DNA from: Hippopus hippopus
Taxonomy: Eukaryota; Mollusca; Bivalvia; Cardiida; Cardiidae
Direction: 5' to 3'
Length of the DNA: 64,000 nucleotides
NCBI GenBank assembly: GCA_946811185.2
Contig: OX328096.1
Location: forward strand, 46,948,252-47,012,251
The notes beneath the pieces are model-generated. The model was not told the origin of the DNA, ran no database searches, and saw only the letters and a list, made by a program, of their open reading frames with translations. Position numbers and translations under genes: made by a program. This document shows, one piece after another, positions 42,340 to 49,440 of this stretch (position 1 is the stretch's first letter; each line of letters starts with the position of its first letter).

Positions 42340-43906
42340 CAAAACCTCCGGCAGACGACTTTTTGTGTCCTGCAGCAGACGAACTCGAAAACATTATGAC
42401 AACAGAGGAAATTGTCTGTAAGGAAAAGTTTGGCAACACTGAAACAACAGTTCTAATTGCCAATGTTGCACTTTTTTCCAACGGAAAAAATCTTTCAAAG
42501 CTTTGATAGCCTAATTTATAATACTAAGAAAGTATCATTCCATGAAAGTTGGCCCCTTAATGATAGCTTTTCGGGTTATTTAGCTTGATTTGAAATTCCT
42601 TTTCAAAATTACAAAAAGTGCTAAAGATTTTATTCTTTGAGACCGTAAAGAAACTGAAAAGTTACATTCAGTAAAAAGGTGAAGTGCTCGCGCTTGAATA
42701 ACTGCGTTTTGTACCTAAAAACTTCGCGTTGTCTGCCCATGTCATATTCTTCAAAGATTCGATGTGTATTTGAAAAATGACACCTAGCTGAAGATAACGA
42801 AAAACTCCGTCTATTTTCACGAGACCAGATGCCGGTATGACGTCATCATACCCATTTGAATATGATCCGGCATAACAGACGCGTGTTATTGATCACGCGG
42901 CATTTCCAGAAGTCTTTGCGAAATTCTGGGGCGAAATCTAAAATACCACATGAGGCTAGGTTCCACTTAAAAGGAAAACTTTTTCTTTTGCTGTCTTTAC
43001 ACTCCAGTTTCTTACTTGTTGGTGTTAACAAAGTATTGCCTTACTAAATTCAGTTATTAAACATTTTTGAAGTAAAGAATGATGGTAAAAAGTTGGAATG
43101 GTTATTTTTAACAAAAAAAAAAAAAAAAAAAAACAGTTAACGTATTCTTTTTTACGGAATAATTGTCTTTGTTTTTCCTTTGAACGAAATATGGCTATTG
43201 TACATTTAGTCTTGAACGCATAAGTAGTTTTCGAAAGTTTTTTTTTTTTAAGACGAATAGACTATACTGATAACTCGAACTAAAATGTCTCGTTCTACCC
43301 ATGCCTCGTTTTCTAATTATCACGTTTTTTTCGGCCCTAGAGAAGAAGGCTTTTAATTTCATCGTTGGAGAAGGATCAAGATAATCCAGTAACTAGCATT
43401 TTCTCCTTTTCTTACATTGAAAGATTCCAACATTTTTGCCGCATTTAATTTGTCGTCTACAAATGCTTTTAATATCGGCCAAGTCAAAAGTCAATTGGGA
43501 AAGGGTTAATTTATCATTTTGATTGGAAATGTCGTCAAATATTGACCAAGGAAGAAATTTTAAAATACCGGGTATCAATACTTACTTGAGCAGGCCATCG
43601 AGCAATATCTGAATAGAGAAGGCTGCTTCCCTGTCTAGTCGTCTTTGTATGATTGTAGAGACCGTCATTCAGCTCACAGATTAGGGAATCAGTGTTAAAA
43701 TTGAAAGACTGGCAAATCTTGCGTTTCACACAAGTCTTCGCACAATCTATGACGTCAGCAGTCTTTGCCCTCCAAAATTGGTGATTCTCAAGTGCAAAAT
43801 TTGTGGAAACTAATGCATCTATTTCAATATCACAGATACTTGCGCATGTATAAGACACACAAGTGTATACGACGTAACAAAAACAGAACAAATAACTAGA
43901 ATACAT
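25426..43906 (-). CDS. Secreted PAN-sushi-EGF/EB-mucin-SRCR2 protein, nine exons
   Basis: I assembled nine minus-strand exons: 43906-43586, 38755-38653, 37127-36969, 30900-30775, 30107-29553, 28224-28077, 27079-26892, 26143-25981 and 25588-25426. All introns are GT-AG, every junction keeps the frame, and the sum is 1926 nt (641 residues plus TGA). Domain order: hydrophobic signal peptide, PAN/Apple, Cys-rich linker, sushi (CCP), six-Cys EGF/EB-like module, about 180 residues of Thr/Ser/Pro mucin sequence, and two SRCR domains. It is predicted to be secreted and extracellular. PAN, CCP, EGF and SRCR modules bind proteins or glycans, so a pattern-recognition or mucus role is likely but inferred. 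Extra exons in the long introns (for example 38.8-43.6 kb) cannot be excluded. I do not recognise an orthologue. Confidence 0.82.
25981..26143 (-). CDS. Exon 8: SRCR domain 2, N-terminal half
   Basis: Reads FQNIRIVNGADSESISGHIE then GGQWTRVCKKIEDKAPDVFC. This repeats the SRCR start (RIVNG, SGHIEIY, QWTRVC), with the first Cys present. Acceptor TTTACAG, donor GTAAGT. Confidence 0.84.
26205..26410 (+). repeat. Family A hairpin MITE
   Basis: AACATTGTGGAAAAAAGAAG, ACCAGCATTTTCATCC and CCCAAACTGTTTTCAAAAG. A diverged copy in intron 7-8 space of the SRCR gene. Confidence 0.65.
26518..26755 (+). repeat. Family A hairpin MITE
   Basis: GGAAAAGGAGAAAATGCTGG then TTACCAGCACTTTCTCC at 26631-26672. Ends TTTGGTAAAAGGG. 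Confidence 0.8.
26827..26862 (+). repeat. GA dinucleotide microsatellite
   Basis: GAGAGAGAGAGAGTGAGAGA run. Confidence 0.85.
26892..27079 (-). CDS. Exon 7: SRCR domain 1, C-terminal half
   Basis: Reads FGGSYHKPDKPFPTTTY, then LEDIDCSGSESTIFDCS and GITCYVEEV, matching the SRCR C-terminal half (LxxVxCxGxExxxxxC). Acceptor TTTGCAG, donor GTGAGT, leaves in phase 1. Confidence 0.84.
27325..27435 (+). repeat. CT-rich simple repeat
   Basis: CCCTCTCTCTCTCTCTCCC and later CTCTCTCTCTC blocks. Confidence 0.8.
27710..27990. mobile_element. Family D fold-back element with hairpin arms
   Basis: Both ends are long inverted repeats. The left has GGCTTGCAACACGCGAAAAG...CATTTGCGTAAAGCGTCGTC, the right is its near complement ending GGCGTGTTGCAGGCC. 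Each arm itself contains a hairpin of the form CAGCCTGCGCAGTCCGCGCA, so the structure is a hairpin of hairpins. No ORF. Confidence 0.8.
28077..28224 (-). CDS. Exon 6: SRCR domain 1, N-terminal half
   Basis: Reads LRLVEGLTPNEGRLEMLYD through VTQVVCRQLGY, the hallmark SRCR start and core. The usual first Cys (WGTVC position) is absent: here WRSVQ. Acceptor CTGTTGACAG, donor GTAAAT, leaves in phase 2. Confidence 0.85.
28253..28516 (+). mobile_element. Family B MITE
   Basis: Starts GAACCATGCTCTGTGAAAAG and ends CACAGAGCATGGCTCATTT. The core GTCAGCCTGCGCAGTCCGCG with its mirror at 28308-28340 is a perfect palindrome. Confidence 0.88.
28700..28880 (+). repeat. Family E element, fragment
   Basis: GTAAACAATGCGGGTGTCAA, ATGCATTTAAATTT and CACTTAAAAGTGTGCAAATT resemble the left TIR of family E (38105-38425). 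TTATCGGACCTTTAA resembles its distal flank. Confidence 0.5.
29121..29370 (-). mobile_element. Family B MITE, inverse orientation
   Basis: TTGAGCAATGCTCTGGCAAA start, TGCATTATACCAAGCAAGTC, core CAGCCTGCGCGGATTGCACA and end CCAGAGCTCATTT. Confidence 0.8.
29458..29572 (+). repeat. 63-bp tandem duplication at the exon 5 splice donor
   Basis: AACTATTTATTTTCAGAATAT and AAAATAACCTCTTAA occur twice, 63 bp apart. The inner copy contains the exon 5 donor; the outer copy duplicates it. Confidence 0.85.
29553..30107 (-). CDS. Exon 5: Thr-rich mucin segment
   Basis: 555-nt phase 1-1 exon of 185 codons. It is almost entirely Thr with Ser, Pro and Ala in TTTSTTPAPTTTTSTTS-type repeats, expected to be heavily O-glycosylated. 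It starts APITVPTSVPP and ends TELLRG. The donor AGAG/GTTATT is weak but keeps the frame into the SRCR exon. Array length is likely to vary between alleles. Confidence 0.8.
30427..30632 (+). mobile_element. Family B MITE, core-deleted
   Basis: GATTCATGCTCTGTGAAAAG to CAGAGCACGGCTCAT. The CAGCCTGCGCAG core is largely missing. Confidence 0.75.
30775..30900 (-). CDS. Exon 4: six-Cys EGF/EB-like module
   Basis: 126-nt phase 1-1 exon with acceptor TTTTTTACAG and donor GTAAGA. Reads YQCSVDADCSDINGVCTDNA then CACMASF and LCIS. Six Cys in the C-x5-C-x6-C-x4-C pattern of EB or EGF-like modules. Confidence 0.83.
31336..31362 (+). repeat. G-rich tract
   Basis: AGGGGGGGAAAGGGGGGGGA, two G runs separated by AAA. 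A similar tract lies near 47621. Confidence 0.8.
31473..31701 (+). mobile_element. Family A hairpin MITE
   Basis: CTTTTTACCAGACAACAAAA to TTCGGTAAAAGGTTAA. Hairpin core around 31588-31640. Shares its terminal TTAA with the next copy. Confidence 0.85.
31702..31927 (+). mobile_element. Family A hairpin MITE, adjacent copy
   Basis: CTCTTTACCAGACAACAAAA to TTATTTGGTAAAGGGTTAA, directly abutting the preceding copy at a single TTAA. Confidence 0.8.
32072..32122 (+). repeat. Family C hairpin, degenerate
   Basis: CGGACAATGTAGATCCA, GCACGTAGATCTTGATCTAC. Confidence 0.6.
32266..32487 (+). mobile_element. Family A hairpin MITE, core deletion
   Basis: TAACCTTTACCTCTTCACCG to TGTGTGGTAAGGGTTA. GGGAAAAGGAGAAAATGCTG is followed by TTACC, then CTTTTCCC, so one core arm is shortened. 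Confidence 0.8.
32700..32940 (+). repeat. Family B MITE, diverged
   Basis: CACAGGCTAATCTGG, CCAAGGACCATTCTACC, TTGTTTGACAAAATAGATTT and TCAGAGCGCGGCTCATTT. Confidence 0.7.
33150..33235 (+). repeat. Family C hairpin, degenerate
   Basis: GCGGACAGTGTAGATCAATA and a decayed second arm. Confidence 0.55.
33261..33488 (+). mobile_element. Family A hairpin MITE
   Basis: TTAACTTTTTACCCAATG to TGTGTGGTAAAGGGTTA. The core GGGAAAAGGAGAAAATGCTG / CAGCATTTTCTCCCTTTCCC is nearly perfect around 33379-33424. Confidence 0.87.
33690..33985 (-). mobile_element. tRNA-derived SINE, conserved-tail family
   Basis: On the minus strand the head carries an A-box-like TTGCTCAGTCGGTAACG and a perfect B box GGTTCGAATCC (near 33917). 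The tail has TACTGGTAACTTC, CCAGGAAAGCATGGATAGAT and GCACTGGTCACCGCGATAT, a conserved domain shared with copies at 46864 and 50045. The tRNA-like head does not close as a functional tRNA, so I call a SINE, not a tRNA gene. Confidence 0.8.
34203..34429 (+). mobile_element. Family A hairpin MITE
   Basis: TGTTTACCAAATGACAAAAT to GTTTGGTAAAGGGTTAAT. Core GTAGAAAATGCTGATTATCA / GCATTTTCTCCTTTTC at 34325-34362. Confidence 0.87.
34605..34670 (+). repeat. Family C hairpin
   Basis: GTAGAGCAAGATCAGACTGT and GTAGTCTGATCTTTGATAT. Confidence 0.65.
34720..35100 (+). repeat. Family A MITE halves interrupted by a SINE
   Basis: The left half CTTTTACCAGACGATC...AAAATGATGGTTACCAGC ends at about 34808. The right half with GAGAGAATGCTGG, CTTTTTCCCACAATAATTTC begins at about 35004. 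A SINE lies between. Confidence 0.65.
34797..34997 (-). mobile_element. tRNA-derived SINE, second family
   Basis: The minus strand reads GCGTGGCTTAGTGGTAAAGT (A-box region) and GGTTTGAGTCTCACTGG (B-box region). The tail follows: GTCTTTGGGCAAGACACTTC, CCAGGTACTGGTGAGACCC and GCTGTTGCCGTGATATGAC. A relic of the same tail lies at 56135-56220. The tail differs from the SINE at 33690. Confidence 0.75.
35101..35324 (+). mobile_element. Family A hairpin MITE
   Basis: TTTAGCTCTTGATGAAACGA to TTTGTTAAAGAGCTAA. Core GGAAATGCTGGTCACCAGCA then TTTTCTCCTTTTCTC at 35223-35258. Confidence 0.82.
35345..35397 (+). repeat. Family B MITE, terminal fragment
   Basis: GTGATGACTTGCTTGGTATA and ATGCATCTTTGTGATGCA. 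Confidence 0.6.
35611..35835 (+). mobile_element. Family A hairpin MITE
   Basis: TTTACCGTACAACAAAATTT to TTGGGTAAAAGGTTAATT. Core ACCACCAGCATTTTCTTC at 35744-35761. Confidence 0.82.
36076..36128 (+). repeat. Family C hairpin, degenerate
   Basis: CCAAGATCAGACCACGTAAT and GATCGTGATCTACACAATCC. Confidence 0.6.
36491..36745 (+). mobile_element. Family B MITE
   Basis: CAAATGAGTCGTTGTCTGTG start. The core TGTCAGCCTGCGCAGGCTGA has lost its loop. Ends ACCAAAGCGTCGCTCGA. Confidence 0.75.
36859..36891 (+). repeat. GA dinucleotide microsatellite
   Basis: GAGAGAGAGAGAGAGA run. Confidence 0.95.
36969..37127 (-). CDS. Exon 3: sushi/CCP domain
   Basis: A 159-nt symmetrical phase 1-1 exon. It shows the sushi pattern: four Cys, PxxG..., HICPTGYVGG, VCQANGKW and a final SC. 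Donor GTAAAT. Confidence 0.85.
37145..37352 (+). mobile_element. Family A hairpin MITE
   Basis: AACATCGTGGGAAAAGGAAA ... TTTTCTCCTTTTCCCACGAT. It lies next to exon 3 of the SRCR gene. Confidence 0.78.
37460..37724 (-). mobile_element. Family B MITE, inverse orientation, well preserved
   Basis: ATGAGCCATGCTCTGGAAAA to CACAGAGTATGACTCAT. Core GGCCAGCCTGCGCGGACTGC with its mirror at 37637-37673. Confidence 0.88.
38105..38425. mobile_element. Family E long-TIR element, copy 1
   Basis: Left TIR AAGCGGGTGTTCAGATGCAT...ACCATTTAAAAGTATGGAAA, right TIR its complement ending ATGACACCTGCTTTGATA. The arms are roughly 75-80 bp, the centre is unique, and it is non-coding. A second copy lies at 46115-46460. 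Confidence 0.82.
38653..38755 (-). CDS. Exon 2: Cys-rich linker
   Basis: 34 codons, acceptor TCTAG, donor GTAAGA. It reads DPDCFERPCQDDEVCLPGH then GCSYSCMKL, with five Cys in EGF-like spacing but too short for a full domain. Enters in phase 0 and leaves in phase 1. Confidence 0.75.
38780..40000. other. Intronic, nothing recognised
   Basis: Between exons 1 and 2 of the SRCR gene. I found no further exon with matching phase and splice sites by eye. Confidence 0.45.
40005..40370 (+). repeat. Tandem duplication, 204-bp period
   Basis: AGATCAGAATGAACCACGAA at 40009 recurs as AGATCAGATTGAACCACGAA at 40213, followed by the matching CTACTTGGAATAATTAGTAT and CCAGGCGCCA blocks. Confidence 0.88.
40400..41170. 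other. Intronic, nothing recognised
   Basis: AT-rich, no exon or repeat family seen. Confidence 0.45.
41257..41362 (+). repeat. Purine tract (GAA/GGA repeats)
   Basis: About 105 bp of almost pure A/G on the plus strand (AAGAAGAAGAAG, GGAGGAGGAGG). ORFs across it are compositional. Confidence 0.92.
41814..42246. mobile_element. CpG-rich fold-back MITE with TA target duplication
   Basis: Ends CAAGGGTCAAAATGAAGGTA and its exact complement, flanked by TA (41812-41813, 42247-42248). Inverted similarity runs well over 100 bp into each arm. The interior is about four degenerate 60-bp units with CGTAATAACGC, GTCGCAGTAACGCG and AAATCTCGTTATAACGTG. CpG density is far above the surrounding DNA. No ORF. 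Probably a Tc1/mariner-type non-autonomous element. Confidence 0.85.
42306..42337 (+). repeat. Poly-A run
   Basis: About 30 A in a row. Another poly-A run lies at 43112-43132. Confidence 0.95.
43330..43509 (+). repeat. Family A hairpin MITE, diverged
   Basis: CCCTAGAGAAGAAGGCTTTT, CTAGCATTTTCTCCTTTTCT and GGGAAAGGGTTAATTT. Confidence 0.72.
43586..43906 (-). CDS. Exon 1: signal peptide and PAN/Apple domain
   Basis: ATG at 43906-43904 (A at -3) starts MYSSYLFCFCYVVYT, a hydrophobic leader with likely cleavage after the CASIC region. Residues about 30-105 carry the Apple pattern DCAKTC...CQSFNFN...CELNDG and end SDIARWPAQ. The donor is GTAAGT, phase 0. The open frame extends 10 codons upstream, but only from a TTG, so I chose the ATG. 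Confidence 0.82.
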
Positions 43907-44439
43907 CTTAATCACCAAATCACTTAAAAAAAGCAATCCTATTGCAAATGTTCCTTTAAAATCCTCAGCGCGTACAGCCTACATACACCCACACTATCTT
44001 GATAATCTGATCATTCTTTCACTTAGTCATAACTTATTAATAAAATAGCAGTTTGCAATGTATGGCTTTCTTATTAATAGTCATCATTCGTAGAGTACAA
44101 ATATCAAGTATAATTTCCATACAAAGAACTTGAACTGATACGGTAAATTCAGTCATTAATGACGTCGTTTCAATTTTACAGCTCGCTGATTTTCAGAGAC
44201 TCAAAATAATTTTTCTAACGCAAAAATGGCTGGATTTGGAATTAATTGCCACGTGAGATTGTTCGTTCCGTGTTCCATAGGTTGACATTCTATTGAAAAA
44301 ATAAATTCCCTTGATATCAAAGCCCTATCTGTCCTTAATGATTTTGGTTTAATAAGCTACAATAAAGCCTCACTGAAAAAGGAAAACGGAAACATTCGTA
44401 AAAGCCCGATAGTCAAACAACAACTCGGCAGTTTGATTA

Positions 44440-44680
44440 ATGCTCTGTGAAAAGGGAGTTTAACGCATTTGCAAAAAGTATCGACTCATGTCAGCCTGCG
44501 CAGTCCGCGCAGGCTGACATGTGTCCAAACTTTTTGCTATATATAAATTTTCTGCATGTCCAATGACAAATTACGTCACGATCCAGTTGGTTGTTTGACA
44601 AAATAGTTTTCATCTATCTATAATTATGTGACGACTTGATTAGTAAATAACATCACAAAGATACTTTAAGCACAATTTAT
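44440..44680 (+). mobile_element. Family B MITE
   Basis: TTAATGCTCTGTGAAAAGGG start, core TGTCAGCCTGCGCAGTCCGC with mirrored half at 44490-44522. The 3' terminus is decayed. Confidence 0.78.
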
Positions 44681-44689
44681 ATTGAAGAG

Positions 44690-44850
44690 GAGCGTCAGCT
44701 TATCGCATCGGATGTTCCGGGTTCAAATCACGTGATCAGTGGGAATCAACCTTTTGAACTATCCACACCTCGGCGCGGGTACTAGTAACTTCTCCAGAAA
44801 ACCAACACCCAGACCGATTTATAGAAGTTGCAGAACTGTTATTACAATCG
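44690..44850 (+). repeat. tRNA-derived SINE fragment
   Basis: TCCGGGTTCAAATCACGTG carries a B-box-like GGTTCAAATCA. A GGTACTAGTAACTTCTCCAG tail resembles the conserved SINE tail. The A-box side is missing. Confidence 0.5.
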
Positions 44851-44871
44851 ATGTAAAGTATTATAGCTTTG

Positions 44872-45095
44872 TAACTCAGTACCAGACAACAAAATTTCGG
44901 ATATATTCAAACTGAAAGCATTTGCAGACAACAAGTTTAATGTGACTCAAAACAGCAATATGTCGTTGGAGGAGTTGAAAACATCGTGGGAAATGGAGAA
45001 AATGCTGATATCAGCATTTTCTCCTTTTCCCACAATGTTTTTAAAAGCCTTCTTCTGCATGGTCTTTAAAACTTGGGATGGTCTGGTAAAGGTTT
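44872..45095 (+). mobile_element. Family A hairpin MITE
   Basis: CAGTACCAGACAACAAAATT to TGGTCTGGTAAAGGTTTAG. Core GAGAAAATGCTGATATCAGC then ATTTTCTCCTTTTCC. Confidence 0.83.
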
Positions 45096-45276
45096 AGATT
45101 GAACTGTTGTCCTCCGAACCAATGTAGCCGAATAGAATGCCATACTGTGTATCGTTTATTAGTTATTCATTGTCTAATATACATGAATGCCCCTTGTTGG
45201 TCCGTGACTATACAGGTTCTTTGTGACCCTTTCGGTGTCGCCCTCGATTTGAATCGCTTTTTCGGACACTGTACAG

Positions 45277-45335
45277 CAAGATCAGGCTGCATAGAACGTA
45301 AAGTCTAATCTTCGATCTGCTCAGTCCGATAGTCT
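45277..45335 (+). repeat. Family C hairpin, degenerate
   Basis: GCAAGATCAGGCTGCATAGA and AGTCTAATCTTCGATCTGC. Confidence 0.6.
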
Positions 45336-45854
45336 TCAAAATTTTCTTTACGAAAAATTAAATTTGATATCTATTCTTATGCTCGGAACTTAAAGGATAT
45401 TTTTCAATGTGATACAAATTGAATAAGTTTGAAGGAATGGAAACGTTCTGCATTTAATAACCATGGAAACATTGAAAGAACATGAGGAAATACTTGTTGT
45501 GATAACAATGTGGTCCTTTTCCTACTGTGTTCTCAAGAGTTGTATACCATTTAGTCAAAAACCTCCTTTCTGAATTGTAATGGATGGAATTGAAAAAGCT
45601 TCAGATAGACAATTAATTATTGAATATTCTGTCCCTGGCGACCTTTAGTTTCAATATTTTCAATACCTGACCAATCTTATAATAGTAGCTATATAAACAG
45701 ATGGTCAATTCTAACCGCTGTCGCTGATGAAAAAAAAAAAAACCGTTTATTCAATCTGATGACATTTAAAGTTAATTTCGACAGTATTTTAGTCATATCG
45801 TGTCATCTTTACTGTTATCGATACTCCCAGACCATTTAACAGTGCTATAGGGCT

Positions 45855-45990
45855 AGGACTAAATGTTTGCTCGTTTGATGTCTTCTACACCATTTCATTG
45901 CGGCCAGTACACCTATCTATATGGTATCCTTGAGTTTCCTTTATCAGTTCTTCGCACAAAACCCTTTTCAAGTCACAGGCTGTTTTTCCC
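45855..45990 (-). repeat. SINE tail relic
   Basis: The complement resembles the conserved SINE tail: GGAAACTCAAGGATACC and GGTGTACTGGCCGCAATG. Confidence 0.5.
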
Positions 45991-46114
45991 GTATTAATAT
46001 AGTTGACAGAATGTTCAGCGATGACAGAGGAATGCATCCTGTCTTAATGACTATCATAATACCCGGAAAGAATTTAGTCGAGATGAGAGTTAAAGTAACA
46101 ATAAATACAAAATG

Positions 46115-46460
46115 AAAACAAAGCAGGTGTTTAAATGCATTTGAATTTATATCATACCATTTAAAAGTATGGAAATTATTGTGAAGATGACAATCTGTCA
46201 TTGTACGGTCGGTCCAAGTGTTAGTTGCTGACATAGAAATTAAGTCCAAAACTAGGTTAAAACCTGCCAGGTAGCTGTGTCTTTTGTTTACTTTTTGCCT
46301 GATTTTAAAATTCTTTTTTCTGCCAGCAACTAACTTATGGCCCGACCACACGATAAAAGACTGTCATCTCCACAATATTTTCCATACTTTTAAATGGTAT
46401 AATTTAAATATAAATGTATTATGACACCTGCTTTGATATTTTGGGCTTTACTGGGCCATT
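46115..46460. mobile_element. Family E long-TIR element, copy 2
   Basis: AAAGCAGGTGTTTAAATGCA to ATGACACCTGCTTTGATATT, with ACCATTTAAAAGTATGGAAA and its complement inside. Nearly collinear with copy 1, including the centre. Confidence 0.83.
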
Positions 46461-46609
46461 AAGCCGGCGACCCCTTTTCGTATGTATACTTCAACACCTA
46501 CGTTACCGTTAGGCTCGGCTTAGAGCAACTGTTCAAGTACAGTCAAATTCAAAGGTGCTCTTGAAAACAGAAACTTTACCCTTAGGCTGCTAAGCGCGAC
46601 TCACTGACC

Positions 46610-46766
46610 TTTTAAAAAGAACAGACAAAAAAAGGTTAAAATGCAGAAAAAAGTGGTGGAAACACAGAAAATGCTGGTTATCAGCATTTTCTCCTTTTTT
46701 CCAACTGTTTTCGAAAGTCTTATGTGTAAGGGTTGTTAAAACACGTGTTAGTTTAGTAAAGAGTTC
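46610..46766 (+). repeat. Family A hairpin MITE
   Basis: GAAAATGCTGGTTATCAGCA then TTTTCTCC at 46668-46695. Another partial copy follows at 46785-46852 (CAGCATTTTCTCCTTTTCCC). Confidence 0.75.
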
Positions 46767-46863
46767 AAAGATCCTGAGTAATAAAGGTTTCTGATAAACA
46801 GCATTTTCTCCTTTTCCCCACAATGTTTTCTATCTTTTCAACCACGTATTTCTTCAACTGTGA

Positions 46864-47130
46864 GCCCGCTCGGATAGCTCAAAGGTTAGCGCGTCGGACT
46901 CGTGACCTGGTGGTTGTAAGATCGATATCCGGTTGAGACAAACTTTCTTTCACGCGATTTTCGCCTCTCACCTCTGATGTATGTGGGAAAAGTGGTCAGT
47001 GACTTAGAAAGAAAGTCGTACCAGTACTGGTGTGAGAAAGCCAGGAAACGCATGCGTAGGTGCACTGACCGCCGTGATATGACCTAAGCTGTTAAAATGG
47101 CGTTAAACTCCAATTCAACAACCTTCAATT
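46864..47130 (+). mobile_element. tRNA-derived SINE, conserved-tail family
   Basis: Head GCCCGCTCGGATAGCTCAAA then GGTTAGCGCG (A-box region) with a decayed B box. The tail is GTACCAGTACTGGTGTGAG, CCAGGAAACGCATGCGTAGG, GCACTGACCGCCGTGATATG and GGCGTTAAACTCC. Ends in CAAC/CAATT repeats. Confidence 0.75.
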
Positions 47131-47282
47131 GTACCACATTTCTTTTCTCGTATGCCAATGTCTTCAGTTTTAATAAGACTAAAGTTTTTTCCTTTGGTAA
47201 AGTACTGCAGGACAAAGAATAATAGCATGGACAATAGCAGCTGCTTTTCCATACAGTTCATCATAAGTAGTTTTCCTTTATG

Positions 47283-47577
47283 TATCAATTGATTGATTGA
47301 GTTAGCGTTTATTTATCGTCGTCACCGGATGCCCATATTGGCGACGCTCCTTGAAGACTGTTAGTTTTGTTACGAAAATAGTGCAAGATATAGGACGAAA
47401 CCCATCCTAAGTTATGCCTGGTTCTTTAAAGTGCTCGGTGTATAGCAACGTCTCATCCGAAAGACTACTAGTGATTATAGATGGCCAGCCGTGGGACTCG
47501 AACCCAAACCCTCAAGTGACCCAAGACTTGATGTTTATAAGTCCTACGCTCTACCACCTGAGCTATGAAGGCTGGTC
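47283..47577 (-). mobile_element. tRNA-derived SINE, third family
   Basis: Minus strand head: CATAGCTCAGGTGGTAGAGC (strong A box) and GGTTCGAGTCCCACGGC (strong B box). The tail has CTTTCGGATGAGACGTTGC, CACCGAGCACTTTAAAG and ends in AATCAATCAATTGA. The head could be mistaken for a tRNA gene, but the intervening loop is too long and the tail continues, so a SINE is preferred. Confidence 0.8.
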
Positions 47578-48228
47578 TTATATGTCAATCCACTCTCCGA
47601 AACCATTTATGTGTGTGTGTGTGGGGGGGGGAAAGGGGGAATAAGTTTACAGTAAGTGTCTTTGCAATCAGCAAAGCCCAAAGCGCCTTTCACTATTTAG
47701 CATCTTACCAAACGACAAGGTTTTGGACGCGACCAAACTGAAAGCTGGTCTTGGATCTATACGGTCAGTGGAGGTTTAGTGTGTGTGTGCAGGTAGTGCA
47801 GGTTGCAAAACCTACCAAACAGAGAATTTTGTGAGAATACACACCAACCAACCGGGGAACAACTTCCAAATGGGGAAGACCTTCCAACTGGGGAAGTCTC
47901 CGTTTGGTTTTATTTCAAATTCGCATTCCAGACCCTCTTATTATCAATATGTCAAACTAACTAAGTAATCTTACGCGTTCCCCGATCGAACGGTTAGCAG
48001 CAGCATACACACATTCTGATATGATGCGAGCTTTTGTGTACCTGTTGGAATGCAGTTCCCCGGTCGACGGTAAAAAATTCATACACTTTGTCGAATTCAG
48101 TTGGAAACCCGTTTGTGCCGTAAAAAAATTCATACAATTTGCCGCCATTTCCACTGCCCTATTGAAAACATGGTAGTGCAGATTACTAAAAAGCTATGTA
48201 TAGAACCTTTCTGAAAGTAAACTATGGT

Positions 48229-48256
48229 CACCTTTTTTTTTTTTTTTTTTTTTCTT
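48229..48256 (+). repeat. Poly-T run
   Basis: More than 20 T with one interruption. Confidence 0.9.
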
Positions 48257-48611
48257 TCAAGTAATGCACCGGCTGCTTTTCCACATAAACAAAGTTGACA
48301 CAAAATTCAGCAGTGCAGGAGGAATCAATTCCATTGGAATAATCTTGATTTCGGTTGGACCAGGCAGATTTCTAGTTTCATAAATATACACAAAAAATAA
48401 ACTAACCCCTTTCAGTTTTTTTTTGGTCGTAACTATTGAAATATTGTCAAGGAAAACGAAAAGAAATGAATTTTCGTGCACACACACAATTTATCTTCAT
48501 ATTTTGTTTCCTTTAAATTATCTATCAGATATTTGTATAGAAGTGATGCATCAGATGAATTCGAGATAATTTAAACCTTTGATAGCTGATAATTGCAACT
48601 CAATGGCCTTA

Positions 48612-48682
48612 TGCGGATAGTGTAGATCAAGATCAGACTGCACAGTATGTGCAGTCTGATCATGTATCTACACTGTCCGGTG
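48612..48682. repeat. Family C hairpin, near-perfect
   Basis: GTGTAGATCAAGATCAGACT-GCACA and TGTGCAGTCTGATCATGTAT-CTACACT form a stem with almost no loop. Confidence 0.85.
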
Positions 48683-48944
48683 AGGAGAAAATTTTGCCCA
48701 TAAAATAACTTTGAAATAGCAACATTTTGTTTTTTACTTAACCTATTGAGCATGTTAAGTATTAATAAATACCAGATATTTGGGTATAAAAAGAAAAATA
48801 TTGCCGAAGAAATATGCACCTAAATTTGCCATCTTGTCGGAAAATTCGGACAATAACAAGAGAAAAACGTTTGATCATTCATTTAGAAAAATACCAGACA
48901 AATGAAAGAGAGTATCTATAAAGTAAAAATTTGTATGGTACCAA

Positions 48945-49190
48945 AAATTGGCAAGTATTACTACAGAGCAGGCGATTTTCTGTTTGTTTTATGAATTGTC
49001 CTTCAAAAAACTGCAGAAACATTTAGTTGAAGACCACAAACACAAAGAAGACGTTCAGAATCGCTTTGATGAAAAGAATAAAAAGGAGATAATCACAACT
49101 CTTATAAGAAAAAATAAAGAATGTAGGCAAAAATACACACAATTCAGAAGTTTTGAGAGGCGAGGCTGGAAAATTAGCTCTAGCATTTGA
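48945..49190 (+). other. Open frame of 80 codons, unrecognised
   Basis: A Lys/Glu/Arg-rich frame (KKLQKHLVEDHKHKEDV, IRKNKECRQKYTQFRSF) opens from a TTG rather than an ATG and ends TGA. It could be an exon or TE fragment. No clear splice sites or family match. Confidence 0.25.
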
Positions 49191-49361
49191 CCTCGGGATC
49201 ATCAATTTCAATAATAAATTTCTCTGGAAGATGTCTGTAGAAAATTGTCGAAAAGAAAACTGAAGTAAAAAAGTGCTACGGTTAAAGGGAGTCCACTCTT
49301 CACTTCCTGTTTTTTTTAATCAAAGAATGGTTATTTACCCTGATACAGTTACAGTATTAAT

Positions 49362-49440
49362 TGGCCCATGATCTGTGAAATGGTGGGTTTTGCACATCTG
49401 CAAAAAGTATCGACTCATGTCAGTCTGAGCAGGCCAAGTT
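49362..49440 (+). repeat. Family B MITE, 5' fragment
   Basis: CATGATCTGTGAAATGGTGG, GCAAAAAGTATCGACTCATG. Confidence 0.65.

Noticed and set aside
47480..47577. tRNA gene
   Set aside because: Strong A/B boxes, but oversized intervening loop and SINE tail ending in ATCA repeats.
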